Source: Tomocerus qinae (lineage: Eukaryota > Arthropoda > Collembola > Entomobryomorpha > Tomoceridae). Taken from it: a DNA stretch of 64,000 nt. The notes beneath the pieces were generated by a model. It saw only the letters and a program-made list of their open reading frames with translations. It had not been told where the DNA came from and did no database searches. Location of the stretch: assembly GCA_020055645.1 (NCBI GenBank), contig CM034546.1:86924001-86988000 (forward strand). The letters run 5' to 3'. Shown piece after piece: positions 22,143 to 33,069 of this stretch; positions within the stretch are counted from its first letter, which is position 1; each line of letters begins with the position of its first letter. The position numbers were made by a program, and so were the translations under genes.

Positions 22143-22970
22143 TGTGTGGAAATGCAAATGTGCCTCTACATCCAAATGTAGCCAGTTCATGGCATGAACA
22201 AATTCTTGGGCACATTGGATGAAGATTTTGCAGTGCAGATTGCTGTTGCTATTGGCTCCCTGTATTAAATAGCTACATACCATTCAAAATTAGGAACTTC
22301 TTTGGGAACTTTCCATTTTGTTATTTTGAAGTATTGCATTATTATACTGCCCAGCGTCGAATACTGCGATTGTGTGGTTATCTCCAATTAGTTTTTCGGT
22401 TAGTAGGGCTATGGGTTTCGGCTACCGTTAGAAGCTTATTTTTATTTGAATTTTGAAATATTTCAAAATTTCGAATTTCGAAATAAAAGAGGAACAGCCA
22501 CCTTAATACCTCGTTCGATATCAGAATGATTTAAGGAACATTATTAAACTAAAAATAGATACTTTTTTTACTCTTTTGCCGCTACTTTTTTACATCCATT
22601 TGTACATGGTTTAATTATAACAGTCAATATTAATCAAGTTAGATTTCCTTTTGACTTTATTAGGATCGAAGCTTTGCTTAGTATCCTTATGAATTTGTCG
22701 CCGTCACTCTGTCCGATCGTCTGGTCGTCCGATCGTCCTCTATTGGCAAGGAGCAAGTATATCTTTGCAGTGGCATAACTTATTTCAAATCTGTTTTTTG
22801 CATATGGTAGCAAATGTATTCAGGAGCAACCAGTTATCATTAGAATTCAAATCTGATGCATCCCCTGGTTTGTGGAAATTATATAAATACAGAAGGTGAG
22901 GCAGACAGTAATAGTACGGCAGGTGAGACAGACAAGCGTAGTAGCATAGAGGACTGTGGATGAGCTGAGC
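22143..22970. other. Left end of a Helentron-like element and its putative promoter region
   Basis: 22143-22660 shows nothing I can name. At about 22662 a hairpin (AGGAT-CG-AAGC/GCTT-AGT-ATCCT) marks an element end. Sequence 22710-22860 is repeated in inverted orientation at 35930-36075. Just before the BEL element, TATATAAATA (about 22880) lies within a block (GGTTTGTGGAAAT...) that is related to the duplicated 5' region of the Helentron gene at 31.5-32.4 kb. The BEL insertion may therefore have split a Helentron. Confidence 0.45.
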
Positions 22971-22971
22971 T

Positions 22972-23474
22972 TGTTCAAAGTGAACTGAGTTATTATTTTG
23001 TTGGTATTATTGTATACTGATATTAATTTGAGATTTGCATAATTTATTTTATTGTTTTGTTTTATGCATATCGTCCCACCTAGTGGAGTTTTATAATATT
23101 TTAAGTTTCCTTGCTGGATTATTCTACCGCGCCTGACACGTTTACTCTTGTTTTGTGTCAGGGCGTTATTATAGCGTTGTTCTAGAAGGAAGCGAGTAAG
23201 TTCTCGTTCAGACTTTGCAACGGACACACATATTTTTTGGAGCTGTGACAATTAACAAATCTTTTTGTCCAGTAATTGTTTTAAGTGTTTTCGTGGTAAT
23301 AAATAGCATTTTTAGTCGTATAAAGCCACTGAGTTTCGACACGCTTTGATTTTAGTAAAATTACCAAGCATAATTATTGCAAAGTATCATTTTTTACATC
23401 AATTCCATACACGATCATCCAGACACATTCTGAGTGTCCGCTGACGACGGGTAGTTGACAGTAGGGCTCAAACA
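22972..23474 (+). repeat. 5' LTR of BEL/Pao copy 1
   Basis: 503 bp, TGTT...AACA ends. Contains AATAAA at 23298-23303, a plausible polyadenylation signal. Identical to 29202-29704. Confidence 0.95.
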
Positions 23475-23477
23475 TTT

Positions 23478-23495
23478 TGGTGACCCCGACGTGAT
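23478..23495 (+). other. Primer-binding site, complementary to tRNA-Trp 3' end
   Basis: TGGTGACCCCGACGTGAT lies 3 bp after the 5' LTR. It is complementary to the 18 bases at the 3' end of animal tRNA-Trp (…ATCACGTCGGGGTCA plus CCA, from known tRNA-Trp sequence), so minus-strand synthesis is predicted to be primed by tRNA-Trp. Confidence 0.8.
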
Positions 23496-23789
23496 CCGGT
23501 TGTTCGTTTTGGAATTGCGAATTTTGAGAAGAAGATCAAGGGACCTTTCGTTTTTTGAGGCTGCTCTTTGGATCGATTGTACATGCGGTTTGCTGTAGCC
23601 CTAAGTACAGCATTTGTCGGTCAGTCTATTCCAATTTACCTTTGAATCGTTTATATTAATTGGAGGTTAATAGACTGATCAATTGAATTTGACATTGCGT
23701 TGTATTATTACGTTTCTTGGACCAACGTCAATTGTCGTGATATTTACTAATTCAGTATTTGTTTGTCTGAGTCTGTTGATTTTTGAGTT

Positions 23790-25100
23790 ATGGATCGATT
23801 AATTAAAGCAAGGACTCCGGTTCGGACTTCGTTTACGAAACTGGCTAATAGCATCGATGCCGAGCTGCAAAATGATGAACCAGACAGAACTGCCATAGAA
23901 GCTAAAGTAAAAATGCTCGAATCAATTTTTAATAAATTGACAGCCCTCAACGACCAGGTGAAGGAGGCCATGTTAGATGACGACTGTACCGAAGAGGATC
24001 TGCAAACAGAACAGGACGGTTGTGATACTTATCATGAAACATGGACACTCATCACTATTCGGGTAGACAGTACAAAGACTACCGAAGTGGAAGAAAAGTG
24101 AATTTGGTACTGCTACTGGAGGAGCTGCAGAGAAGATTAAAGGCTTCAAGTTGCCGAAGATTGAACTTAAGAAATTCAACTCGGATTTAAAAGAATGGCT
24201 TGGCTGGTGGGCACAATTTAAGAAGATCCATGAGGATCAGGCTCTCCATGCAAGCGACAAGTTCCACTACTACTTCAAGCAATGTCACCTGGAACAGAGG
24301 GGAGAAGATATTGTAAAAAGTTATCCAGCAACCGCTGACAACTACCCGCAAGCTGTGCAGGCGCTGAAGGAACGGTTTTGGAAGAGAAAATTTATTATTA
24401 CAAGTTTATATTAGGGAGCTGCTCAATTTAGTAATTAATAATGTGACCCAGAAAGAAAAGTTATCATTAGATAAAATGTATTTAAAGCTGGAGTCACATT
24501 TGAGAGCTCTACATCATTGAACCTTGCCACAGCAGACCCATCTACCTGGTTGTTTCCGCTCATCGAGTCTAGTTTACCAGAAGATACATTACGGGCGTGG
24601 CAACGGAATCCTTTATCGAAAAAGGATGGAAAAGCTGAAAATCCTCCAAAAACGAGCCTAGATTACCTAATGGAATTTATAAAGACTGAAGTCCAGAGCG
24701 AGCAGCAGATTTCTTTAGCCAGGGCTGGCTTCAGTGGTAACGAGGTCAAGGAGAAATCAGCGAAGAAAAATAATCAGTCCCATCAAGAGAGTGAAGTTCC
24801 AGAATGATGTCGCAACAATTGCTGGACTGCACATTGGTGGGAAGTTAATTTGTTTATTCTGTGACAAGAGTCACGAAACAGAAAAATGTGGGAAGGCTAA
24901 CGACATAACTCTGGATGAGAAGACCCAGTTAGTTAAATCCAAGAAAGGATGCCTCTTGTGCCTGAAGACTGGTCATATTTCTAAAAATTGTAAGGCTTTC
25001 TTAAGATGCCTAATGTGCAATAAAAGACACCAGATAGTTATGTGCCCGCAACTTCCTAAACATATACAAGAAAATAAATCCAGTGAAAGATCTGGGAAAC
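23790..25100 (+). pseudogene. gag: BEL/Pao copy 1 gag region, frameshifted
   Basis: Starts MDRLIKARTPVRTSF at an ATG 315 bp after the LTR, followed by a helical N-terminal gag domain. The capsid-like part continues in another frame (KIELKKFNSDLKEWLGWW, then NLATADPSTWLFPL) and ends with zinc knuckles of the BEL type (CLLCLKTGHISKNC and CLMCNKRH). Frame changes occur near 24100, 24395, 24515 and 24800, so no full-length Gag can be made from this copy. The minus-strand copy at 54.8-59.1 kb shows the same order in far fewer frames. Confidence 0.85.
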
Positions 25101-26258
25101 CGAATAGTCAACAGTCGACGAGTGATGGCCCTCAAGAAGTAGCCACCGGCTTTGTTGGATCCAGTCCCGTCTACCTTGGCACCTTTAGAGCAGTGTTAGT
25201 GAATGGTAAAAATAAAATGGAAGTGCGAGCTCTCTATGACCCAGGTGCACAACGTTCTTACATCACTAATCATGCTGCATCTAAGTTGAATCTCCAGGTC
25301 ACCAATGAAGAAGATCATGCATACCCTGTTCGGAGGAGTAAGTACAGCGGTCCAGGTACTCAAGTCATTTAAAGTTAAAGTTATTAATCGAGTTGGACGT
25401 GGTACTAGTGAACTCTCGGTGCTGGAGAAAGATAAAATCTGTGGGATGTTACCTGTTTTACCTACGGGCCCATGGAATAAAGAATTGAAAAATAATAAAA
25501 TCTGGATTAGTGATATGGAAGAAACTGTGAGTAAAGACATTGATTTATTAGTCGGTGCTGATTACTATGGACAATTTTTGACAGGCCGAATTCATCAACT
25601 TCAACCAAGACTCACAGCCATTGAGACTATTCTAGGATGGGTTGTAATGGGAGCGACTCAAAACTCCATTGCACCAAATAAACAAAATTATGCGATGACT
25701 GTACTTAATATGTTTGTTTCCGAAGAGTCATCGCCTGAACAGTTGTGGAGTCTCGAAACATTAGGAATTAGAGAACCTGGTGAGCACAAGTCCAAACTAG
25801 AAAAAGAGGAAGCAGTCAAGAAACATTTTATGGAGACTGTTTCTCGAGAAACTGACGGGCGATATTGTGTGCGACTTCCGTGGATCGACGGAGCCCAGGA
25901 TATTCCAAGCAACAAGAAGATTGCCGAGAAGAGATTGAATTCTACAACTGCGAAGCTTCACGCATCTGGAATGTTCAAAAACTACGATGAGATTTTCGAT
26001 GCATGGGATAAAGAAGGTATAGTGGAAAATATTTGTTCATTAAAGGAAGAGCCACATACTGTTTCCCATTATTTACCTCATCGTGCAGTGCTGAAGCCAG
26101 AAAGTATAACTACCCCAGTTCGTCCGGTATTCGATGCCTCCTGTAAGAGTGGAAGGAACCCTTCCCTTAATGATTGTTTAGAAAAGGGGCCGAATTTACT
26201 GGAACTGATCCCGTCAATTCTTCATAGATTTCGGGAAAAGAAAATAGGTGTCGTGTGA
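25101..26258 (+). pseudogene. pol: BEL/Pao copy 1 protease and N-terminal reverse transcriptase
   Basis: Aspartic protease signature VRALYDPGAQRSYI (active-site D in place of the usual DTG context, as in BEL elements) is read in the frame ending at 25372. The frame changes near 25312, then continues through LFGGVST, VGADYYGQFLTGR, HYLPHRAVLKP and RPVFDASCKSG (reverse-transcriptase fingers). It ends at a TGA at 26256-26258, exactly where the second element reads Ser, so a single C-to-G change in a serine TCA codon is the likely cause. The reading frame continues after the stop. Confidence 0.85.
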
Positions 26259-26279
26259 GACATCAAAAAAGCATTTCAG

Positions 26280-29138
26280 ATGATTTCTCTCCATGAAGAT
26301 GATCGGAATTACCTCCGCTTCATATGGTGGGAGAATTTAGAAAATAGAAAAATTAAGATTTTCCGACACTGTCGTGTGGTTTTTGGAGTCAACTGTAGCC
26401 CCTTTCTTCTTGGAGCAGTGATTGACCACCACTTATCTGCAGTTACAGATGGCAGGAGGGAAATAGCGAAGAAACTTCTCATCTCACTTTATGTTGATAA
26501 CTGTGTCACCTCTGTGTCCACAGTACAGGAGTATGAAGAGTTTAAGAGAGTGTCCACTGAATTGTTAGCCGAAGCCAAGATGGATTTACGTCAGTGGGAA
26601 TCTACAATTGTGGAGGATTCCGGAGTCGGTTCACTCACGAGTAGTGAATGCGGATTGGAGTCTGGCAATGTAAGTTTCCGTCAAAAGCTGACTAGTGTTT
26701 TGGGCTACAAGTGGGACAAATTTCAAGATACGATAAGATGTGAATATCTGGGAGACAGCACACTTCCGGACAAGATAACGAAAAGAATCATCTTATCGAA
26801 AGTGCAACAAGTTTTTGATCCCCTTGGATTCCTTTGTCCTGCGCTTCTGCCCCCGAAAATTATTTTACAAGAAGCCTGGATAGAAAAGAATTTAATTAAA
26901 GGAAAGAACTCCAAGGAGGAAATTTGGGACTCCGAATTGTCTATCTCTCTGCAGGAGCAATTTCGTGAGTGGTGGATAAAATCACCAATTTTAAAATCTA
27001 TTAATGTTCCTAGACATTTGAATAGAAACTTCATAAATGAAGAGCTCCACATTTTTGGGGATGCCAGCAAGAACGCATATGCTACCTGTGCATTTCTCAG
27101 AGTGGAAAGTGAGAATGGAGTGTTGCTGCAGTTGATTCAAGCGAAAGCCCGAGTTGCTCCCTTGAAGAGGATGTCTATTTGTAGACTCGAGCTACTTGCA
27201 TGTACAATTACTGCAAGATTAAAAACTGCAATTTGTGACGCCATTGATTTAACCAACGTGCCTGTTTTCTTGTGGACAGATTCCACGACAGCGTTGGCTT
27301 GGATCCGACGAAACGATGAGTGGGGGACTTTCGTCGGTAATAGAGTTAAAGAAATTCTAACCCTCACTAATGTTCAGAACTGGAGACATGTTCCGGGAGT
27401 GTCCAACCCCGCCGATCTTCCCTCTAGAGGATGCACGGCTGAAGAATTACTACATTCTAAATGGTGGGATGGCCCCGACTGGCTCAAGAGACCACGACCG
27501 CAATGGCCAGTTGAAGAGGAGTTAGTGGATGAAGAAGCAGTCTTAGGAGAGAAGAAGAAAACTCATGTGTCAGTTATGACCTCCACTACTGCAGAGACAC
27601 CATGGTATGGTTCTAGATATTCTTCCTACTCCTCCAATGTCATTCGAATGGCGTGGGTTCTCAGATTTATGTATAAATTAAAGAAGAAATCTACTGAAAG
27701 AGGAGAGCTAACAATGTTGGAAATAGATCGTGCGGAGAAGACTTTGTTTAGGTTGGTGCAATCTGAAGCATTCCCAACTAAGAAAGGAAGTGCTGCATCG
27801 GGAATTAAAACTGAAATAGAGGATGGACTCATCAAGGTGCAGACGAAGCTTCTCAATCGTACCGACACTCCTGCTTTCAAGAAACCTATATTACTACCAA
27901 GATCACATCCTCTTGTGGAGCAACTTATTTATGAGGAGCATCTGATGAACAGACACGCTGGTGCTCAATTTTTACTAGGAAAGTTGCGAGAGCGATGCTG
28001 GATTTTGCAAGGACGTCGGGCAGTGAAGGAAGTAATAGCAAAATGTATCCCCTGTCGTCGTCATCAAGTTAAGGCCCCTGTAGTGTCTGAAGCGCCACTG
28101 CCAGAAGATAGAGTACGAGAGGCGAAGACCTTTCAAATAACTGGAGTGGACTTGGCCGGCCCTTTGTTTTTATGCAACAGTACAAAAGCCTGGATTGTAC
28201 TATTTACTTGCGCTGTCTATAGGGCAGTCCATCTGGAGATGGTGACTTCTCTCAGCACGGAAGCGTTCCTATACGCACTGCAGAGATTCATTGGTCGAAG
28301 AGGACGTCCTACCACTATATATAGTGATAACGGCACAAATTTTGTCGGTGCCAATAATTTATTTAAACAACTCGACTGGAAGAAAATTGAAAGGGATACC
28401 AGGATCCAAAGAATCCAGTGGAGATTTAATCCTCCTGCTGCCCCCTGGTGGGGAGGATGGTGGGAGCGCTTGATACGATCTATTAAGGATTTACTTCGAA
28501 AGTCCCTTGGAACAAGCAAGCTGAACGAAGTACAGTTACAGACTTGCCTTTGCGAAGTAGAATCAATAATTAATGGACGGCCCCTGACCTATATTACGGA
28601 AGATGCGGAGGATCTTCAGCCGTTAACCCCTGCGATGTTTTTTCAAGACATCAAGACTTCTGATTTTCCCGAAGAAAAATGCCTAGATGCTGGAGGACTC
28701 AGAAGGAATTTTCGGCGCCTATCCAAGATGAAGGAAGAACTCCGATCCCGATTTAGAACTGAATACTTGGCACAACTAGTTCATCGAGCTAAATCTCAGA
28801 CGCCAAGAGATTTCCAGGTTGGAGAAATTGTACTCGTCGGGAGTGACAATAAGAAACGTCATGAGTGGCCTTTGGCGAAGATTGAGGAATTGTTACCCGG
28901 GACTAATGATCACGTTAGACTTGCACGTATACGAACATCGACTGGAAGCTTTCTTCGGGCCATTCAGCGACTATATCCTCTGGAAGTGAAGGACCCTAAG
29001 ACTTTGATGGAAATACCTATGACTGGAGAAAAGATCGAGGAGCAAATTGAAGGATCTCAACGTCTCAGAGAAGAAGACGGAGGAATATGCACCCGATCTG
29101 GACGAAAAGTGAAAATACCAGATAGGCTCAAGTTTTAG
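26280..29138 (+). CDS. pol: BEL/Pao copy 1 reverse transcriptase palm, RNase H and integrase (952 codons open)
   Basis: Continuation of Pol after the internal stop; a separate start here is unlikely to be biological. Reverse transcriptase catalytic box is SLYVDNCV (71-74 YVDN, not the usual YxDD). RNase H follows with FGDAS (D261), RLELLA (E304), WTDSTTALAW (D334) and NPADLPSRG (D379). Integrase has an HHCC zinc site (H554, H559, C589, C592) and the DDE triad TGVDLAGP (D624), YSDNGTNF (D683) and WGGWWERLIR (E729). The C-terminus ends CTRSGRKVKIPDRLKF. All domains except the split palm look complete, in contrast to the damaged gag. Confidence 0.9.
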   Translation: MISLHEDDRNYLRFIWWENLENRKIKIFRHCRVVFGVNCSPFLLGAVIDHHLSAVTDGRREIAKKLLISLYVDNCVTSVSTVQEYEEFKRVSTELLAEAKMDLRQWESTIVEDSGVGSLTSSECGLESGNVSFRQKLTSVLGYKWDKFQDTIRCEYLGDSTLPDKITKRIILSKVQQVFDPLGFLCPALLPPKIILQEAWIEKNLIKGKNSKEEIWDSELSISLQEQFREWWIKSPILKSINVPRHLNRNFINEELHIFGDASKNAYATCAFLRVESENGVLLQLIQAKARVAPLKRMSICRLELLACTITARLKTAICDAIDLTNVPVFLWTDSTTALAWIRRNDEWGTFVGNRVKEILTLTNVQNWRHVPGVSNPADLPSRGCTAEELLHSKWWDGPDWLKRPRPQWPVEEELVDEEAVLGEKKKTHVSVMTSTTAETPWYGSRYSSYSSNVIRMAWVLRFMYKLKKKSTERGELTMLEIDRAEKTLFRLVQSEAFPTKKGSAASGIKTEIEDGLIKVQTKLLNRTDTPAFKKPILLPRSHPLVEQLIYEEHLMNRHAGAQFLLGKLRERCWILQGRRAVKEVIAKCIPCRRHQVKAPVVSEAPLPEDRVREAKTFQITGVDLAGPLFLCNSTKAWIVLFTCAVYRAVHLEMVTSLSTEAFLYALQRFIGRRGRPTTIYSDNGTNFVGANNLFKQLDWKKIERDTRIQRIQWRFNPPAAPWWGGWWERLIRSIKDLLRKSLGTSKLNEVQLQTCLCEVESIINGRPLTYITEDAEDLQPLTPAMFFQDIKTSDFPEEKCLDAGGLRRNFRRLSKMKEELRSRFRTEYLAQLVHRAKSQTPRDFQVGEIVLVGSDNKKRHEWPLAKIEELLPGTNDHVRLARIRTSTGSFLRAIQRLYPLEVKDPKTLMEIPMTGEKIEEQIEGSQRLREEDGGICTRSGRKVKIPDRLKF

Positions 29139-29184
29139 GAGTTTGAATTTATGATTTTATTGTTCTTTTGTTCTTGAATCTCAC

Positions 29185-29201
29185 AAAAGAAGGTGGGAGG
29201 A
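29185..29201 (+). other. Polypurine tract of BEL/Pao copy 1
   Basis: AAAAGAAGGTGGGAGGA (one T) ends exactly at the 3' LTR. The same sequence occurs at the corresponding place in the second BEL element. Confidence 0.85.
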
Positions 29202-29704
29202 TGTTCAAAGTGAACTGAGTTATTATTTTGTTGGTATTATTGTATACTGATATTAATTTGAGATTTGCATAATTTATTTTATTGTTTTGTTTTATGCATA
29301 TCGTCCCACCTAGTGGAGTTTTATAATATTTTAAGTTTCCTTGCTGGATTATTCTACCGCGCCTGACACGTTTACTCTTGTTTTGTGTCAGGGCGTTATT
29401 ATAGCGTTGTTCTAGAAGGAAGCGAGTAAGTTCTCGTTCAGACTTTGCAACGGACACACATATTTTTTGGAGCTGTGACAATTAACAAATCTTTTTGTCC
29501 AGTAATTGTTTTAAGTGTTTTCGTGGTAATAAATAGCATTTTTAGTCGTATAAAGCCACTGAGTTTCGACACGCTTTGATTTTAGTAAAATTACCAAGCA
29601 TAATTATTGCAAAGTATCATTTTTTACATCAATTCCATACACGATCATCCAGACACATTCTGAGTGTCCGCTGACGACGGGTAGTTGACAGTAGGGCTCA
29701 AACA
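29202..29704 (+). repeat. 3' LTR of BEL/Pao copy 1
   Basis: Identical over 503 bp to 22972-23474; followed by target duplicate GAGCT. Confidence 0.95.
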
Positions 29705-29876
29705 GAGCTATCTAAGAGACTACACACCGCGCTGGTATTTAACATGCTCTGTAAATGCGGGTACACAAATGCAATATAAAATAGCTTTGCTTTAGTGCAA
29801 CGACTAGTAGAATACAATTTTCGTTTCGTTGCAACAATATTGTGACTCCATTGTTACCCAAAAGTGAAAATTGTCT

Positions 29877-31468
29877 ACACTCTTAAAAAAATTCAGCCAA
29901 TTTTGTTGAGTAATATCATTTTGCCCAATTTTGATGAAAAAATTAGCAGATTTTGATTTATTTTTACTCAATACAGTTATACATTCTGGGGTTGTATAAA
30001 CCAAACTTAACTGTTGAGTGAATTATCCTCAATGTTGTGTAGTAAGCCAAGAATCTCTAAACTAGCCAACTATTGAGCGAATAATGTCGAAATGTTGAAC
30101 AAAAAATGCTCAATTACCGTTGGAATTATCACGCGGTCAGTTTTAACATGCATGCATGCGGAAGCAGTCTTCTGGACCTTCGGACGGTTTAAAATAAAAA
30201 ACAGTCTGCACTTTGCTGCTGCACTTTTTTGACAGTTTAAAAAACTGTCAAATGTAATACTTAGCAGTTGAAAATATACTTCAGGCCTCAAATCTTGATC
30301 TTCGTTTGGAAATATTTAAAGGTAAGGAAATATTCTATACCCCCTAAAAGTGATTTCTTTTTTGTTTTACGTTTAGTTTGATGAAATACATCAAGAACAA
30401 CATTATCATCTGATTATCCTGTCTGTTTTCGTAACGATTTAATTTTACTTTGTTTTTTTCAGAAAATAACGTCGATGGCGAAGTTTTGTTGCGACTTCCA
30501 CTTTGCCAGGAAAATTCGTTGGAAGATCGATTGTTCGCCATTCTCGTTCCTTCAGTTGGTAATCGTAATTGACTTTTTTGTCTCTTTTACTGAGGTAATA
30601 AATTATTAATAATTATTTGGTTCTTATACATAATTATATGAATCTATATATTTCATTTCATTTTTAATGTCTCAAAGTTAGCTTTTGTTATTTTTCTTAG
30701 AGCGGGAGCAATTTAGAAGCTTATAGACAAGCTGAAAATGTTCAAAAGCAGCCGTTTGTAATCTGCGTGGGGATAATGTCCAAGTTTTAGAAGCATATAT
30801 CATGGTTGAGAGAGAACTAATGAAATCTCCGTCGGTACGTGCTAAATTATAAAAATTAGTTACTAATAACTGGAAAGATGATATATGAATTGAATTGCAT
30901 GTATTTTAATATTTTTGTTCAAATTTTATTGTTTACATTACTGTCAAGCATATTTTAATTGTTTTATAATTAAATTTCTTAGTTTTTAGATTTTTATGCT
31001 GTTTTATACTTTATAATTGTATAAAATTATAACAGCTGAATAAATAAATAAATTTATTTTGAACTTGAATTGAAAGCAAATATTGCTAAACGTGATGGCT
31101 TTTATCGTGCAACTTGATAGCACATTATACTCAACATGATAGCATGGTATACTCAACATTATAGCATATTGTACTCAACATGATAGCAAATTTTACTCAA
31201 CATGATAGCATAGTGTACTCAACATGATAGCAAATTTTACTCAACATGAAAGCATATTTTATTCAACGTGAAAGCATATATTACACAATCGGAAGGGATA
31301 ATTTGCTCAACAAGAGAGTAAATGCCAGTCAACTTCCGTAAAAACAGGTTACTCAATGCGATTGAATAAACTTTATTCAACAGTTGAGTCAGCACATTTC
31401 GTACTAAAATATTGAGTACAAAATACTCAAACTTGATAAAAATATGCTGATATTTTTTAAGAGTGTAA
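29877..31468. mobile_element. Non-coding element with ACTCTTAAAA ends and many ACTCAAC motifs
   Basis: The left end ACTCTTAAAAAAATTCAGCC pairs with the inverted right end (AGCATATTTTT...TTTAAGAGT, ending about 31468) over about 40 imperfect bases. The interior is full of TACTCAAC/GTTGAGTA words, including a short 22-bp array at 31118-31290, and has no supported gene. Confidence 0.5.
31118..31290. repeat. 22-bp tandem repeat, about 8 copies
   Basis: Units of the form TACTCAACATGATAGCAAAT, alternating ATAGCAAATTT and ATAGCATATTG. Inside the 29877-31468 element. Confidence 0.8.
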
Positions 31469-31499
31469 AGAATAAAGATTTTTGTCCATTGTGATTAGT

Positions 31500-32445
31500 T
31501 AAATACAGTTCGAAACATTTAAACGTATTCGAAGCATCCTTTGGTTTGTGGAAATCATAAATTACGGCAGGTGAGTAGTTAAATACAGTTTGAAACATTT
31601 TAACGTGAAAATTGTCTAAATATAATGCATCCTTACTCATTTTTAAAGGCATACTCGATTCATTCCAGCTATATAGTCACCTGGTGCGGAATTGATTGAG
31701 TTCTACATGTTGACACTCATCTGGTGAGGAATTGACGTTAATTATTTGGATTTAACATTTTATCATGGGATCTACAAAGCAGACAATCACCTGGTAAGGA
31801 ATTGCAGTCGGTATTGTCTAAATCTCGTTACCATATTGAATTCGTATTGTAATCCAAAAAAGTATTAATCGAGTATAAAAATAATTGTGATGTGTCTTAG
31901 TTGTAACACCTGAAGTGCCGAGAACAAAAAGGCTGCTCAAAAGAAAATATTAAAACAAAAATCAAATCGTGAATATAATACAGTTCGAAACATTTTAACG
32001 TGAAAATTCGAAGCATCCTTTGGTTTGTGGAAATCATAAATTACGACCGGTGAGTAGTTAATTACAGTTTGAAACATTTTAACGTGAAATGGTCTAAATA
32101 TAAGTTAAAAGTAACAGCTGACATGCCTTACTCATTATTAAATGGCATACTCCATTCATTCCAGAGTTACAGTCACCTGGTGCGGAATTGATTGAGTTCC
32201 ACATGTTGACATTCACCTGGTGAGGAATTGACGTTAATTATTTGGATTAAACATTTTATCGTGGGATCTACAAAGCAGACACTCACCTGGTAAGGAATTT
32301 TTGTATTGTAATCCAAAAAAGTATTAATCGAGTATAAAAATAATTTTGATGTGTCTTAGATGTAACAGCTGAAATGCCGAGAACAAAAAGGCAAAGTGCT
32401 GCTCAAAAGCAAAAATTAAAACAAAAATCAAATCGTGAATATAAA
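31500..32445 (+). repeat. Tandem duplication (about 470 bp, two copies) of the 5' region of a Helentron-like gene
   Basis: Unit 1 (about 31500-31980) and unit 2 (about 31981-32445) are about 90% alike by eye, each containing TTTGGTTTGTGGAAATC, a consensus splice donor or similar word GGTGAGTAGTT, and three CACCTGGT(G/A)(A/C)GGAATT motifs. Unit 2 ends with the start codon and first codons of the 32374 frame; unit 1 ends with a decayed version in which ATG has become GTG. A third, diverged copy of part of the unit lies at about 22855-22920. Confidence 0.75.
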
Positions 32446-33069
32446 GCTAAGCTAGCAAAGTCGGTCACAAAAACAGACGTTGATCACGATGATATTGTTG
32501 ATTCTCCCCCTGAAAGTATACAGACTCCAGATATACCAGTACAAATTGTTCAAAATAAGTGTATTGTTGAAAATTCTAAACAAAAACGGGAAGCAGAACA
32601 ATTAGAAGATAAAGCTTTGGATACTGTTTCTGGAGCAAACATTAGAGAGGAATCAGAACGACGACAACAAGCTGCTAATACTATTGTTCGTCGTCAAGCT
32701 AGAAAGAACCCAGAAAAAGCCGAACGAGATCGTGTTGTCAAAAACATATCTCAAAGAAAGATCAGAGTAGACGCACAACGACGACAAGATGAACAAACCG
32801 CTAACACTGCTCTACGTCGTCAAGCTAGACAGAACCCGGAAAAGGCGGAACGGGACCGTGTTGTCAAAAACATTTCTCATCAAAAGATCAGAGAGGACCC
32901 ACAAAAACGACAAGAGGAACAAACTGCTGATACTGCTCTACGTCGTCTAGCTAGACAGACCCCAGAAAAAGCGGAACGAGACCGTGTTGTGAAAAGTCAT
33001 TTTTTGTGCGAGTTTGTCGACGCAATTCGCACTTACACGAAAATGTCATTTTTTGTGCGAGTTTGTTGA
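32374..33069 (+). pseudogene. Basic repeat-containing N-terminal frame of a Helitron/Helentron-type protein
   Basis: Starts MPRTKRQSAAQKQKLKQ and is highly basic. Residues about 95-210 are three repeats of about 40 residues (core RQARKNPEKAERDRVVK). Helitron replication proteins commonly begin with such Arg/Lys-rich repeated segments, and a helicase gene follows 400 bp downstream. From about 32995 the frame is read out of a 49-bp tandem repeat, so its natural C-terminal continuation, where a HUH Rep domain would be expected, is missing. The assignment rests on position and composition. Confidence 0.5.

Larger units (their letters stand above)
22972..29704 (+). mobile_element. Complete BEL/Pao LTR retrotransposon (copy 1) with identical LTRs
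   Basis: 6,733 bp from TGTTCAAAG to GCTCAAACA. Both 503-bp LTRs are identical base for base, and the element is flanked by GAGCT on each side (22967-22971 and 29705-29709), a 5-bp target duplication typical of BEL/Pao. It has a tRNA-Trp-type primer site, gag, protease, reverse transcriptase, RNase H, integrase and a polypurine tract in the expected order. Gag-pol is interrupted by several frameshifts and one stop. Identical LTRs mean a very recent insertion. Confidence 0.95.

Noticed and set aside
22847-23251. 134-codon minus-strand frame, repeated at 29149-29481
   Set aside because: Antisense of the BEL LTR; its second occurrence is explained by the identical LTR copy.
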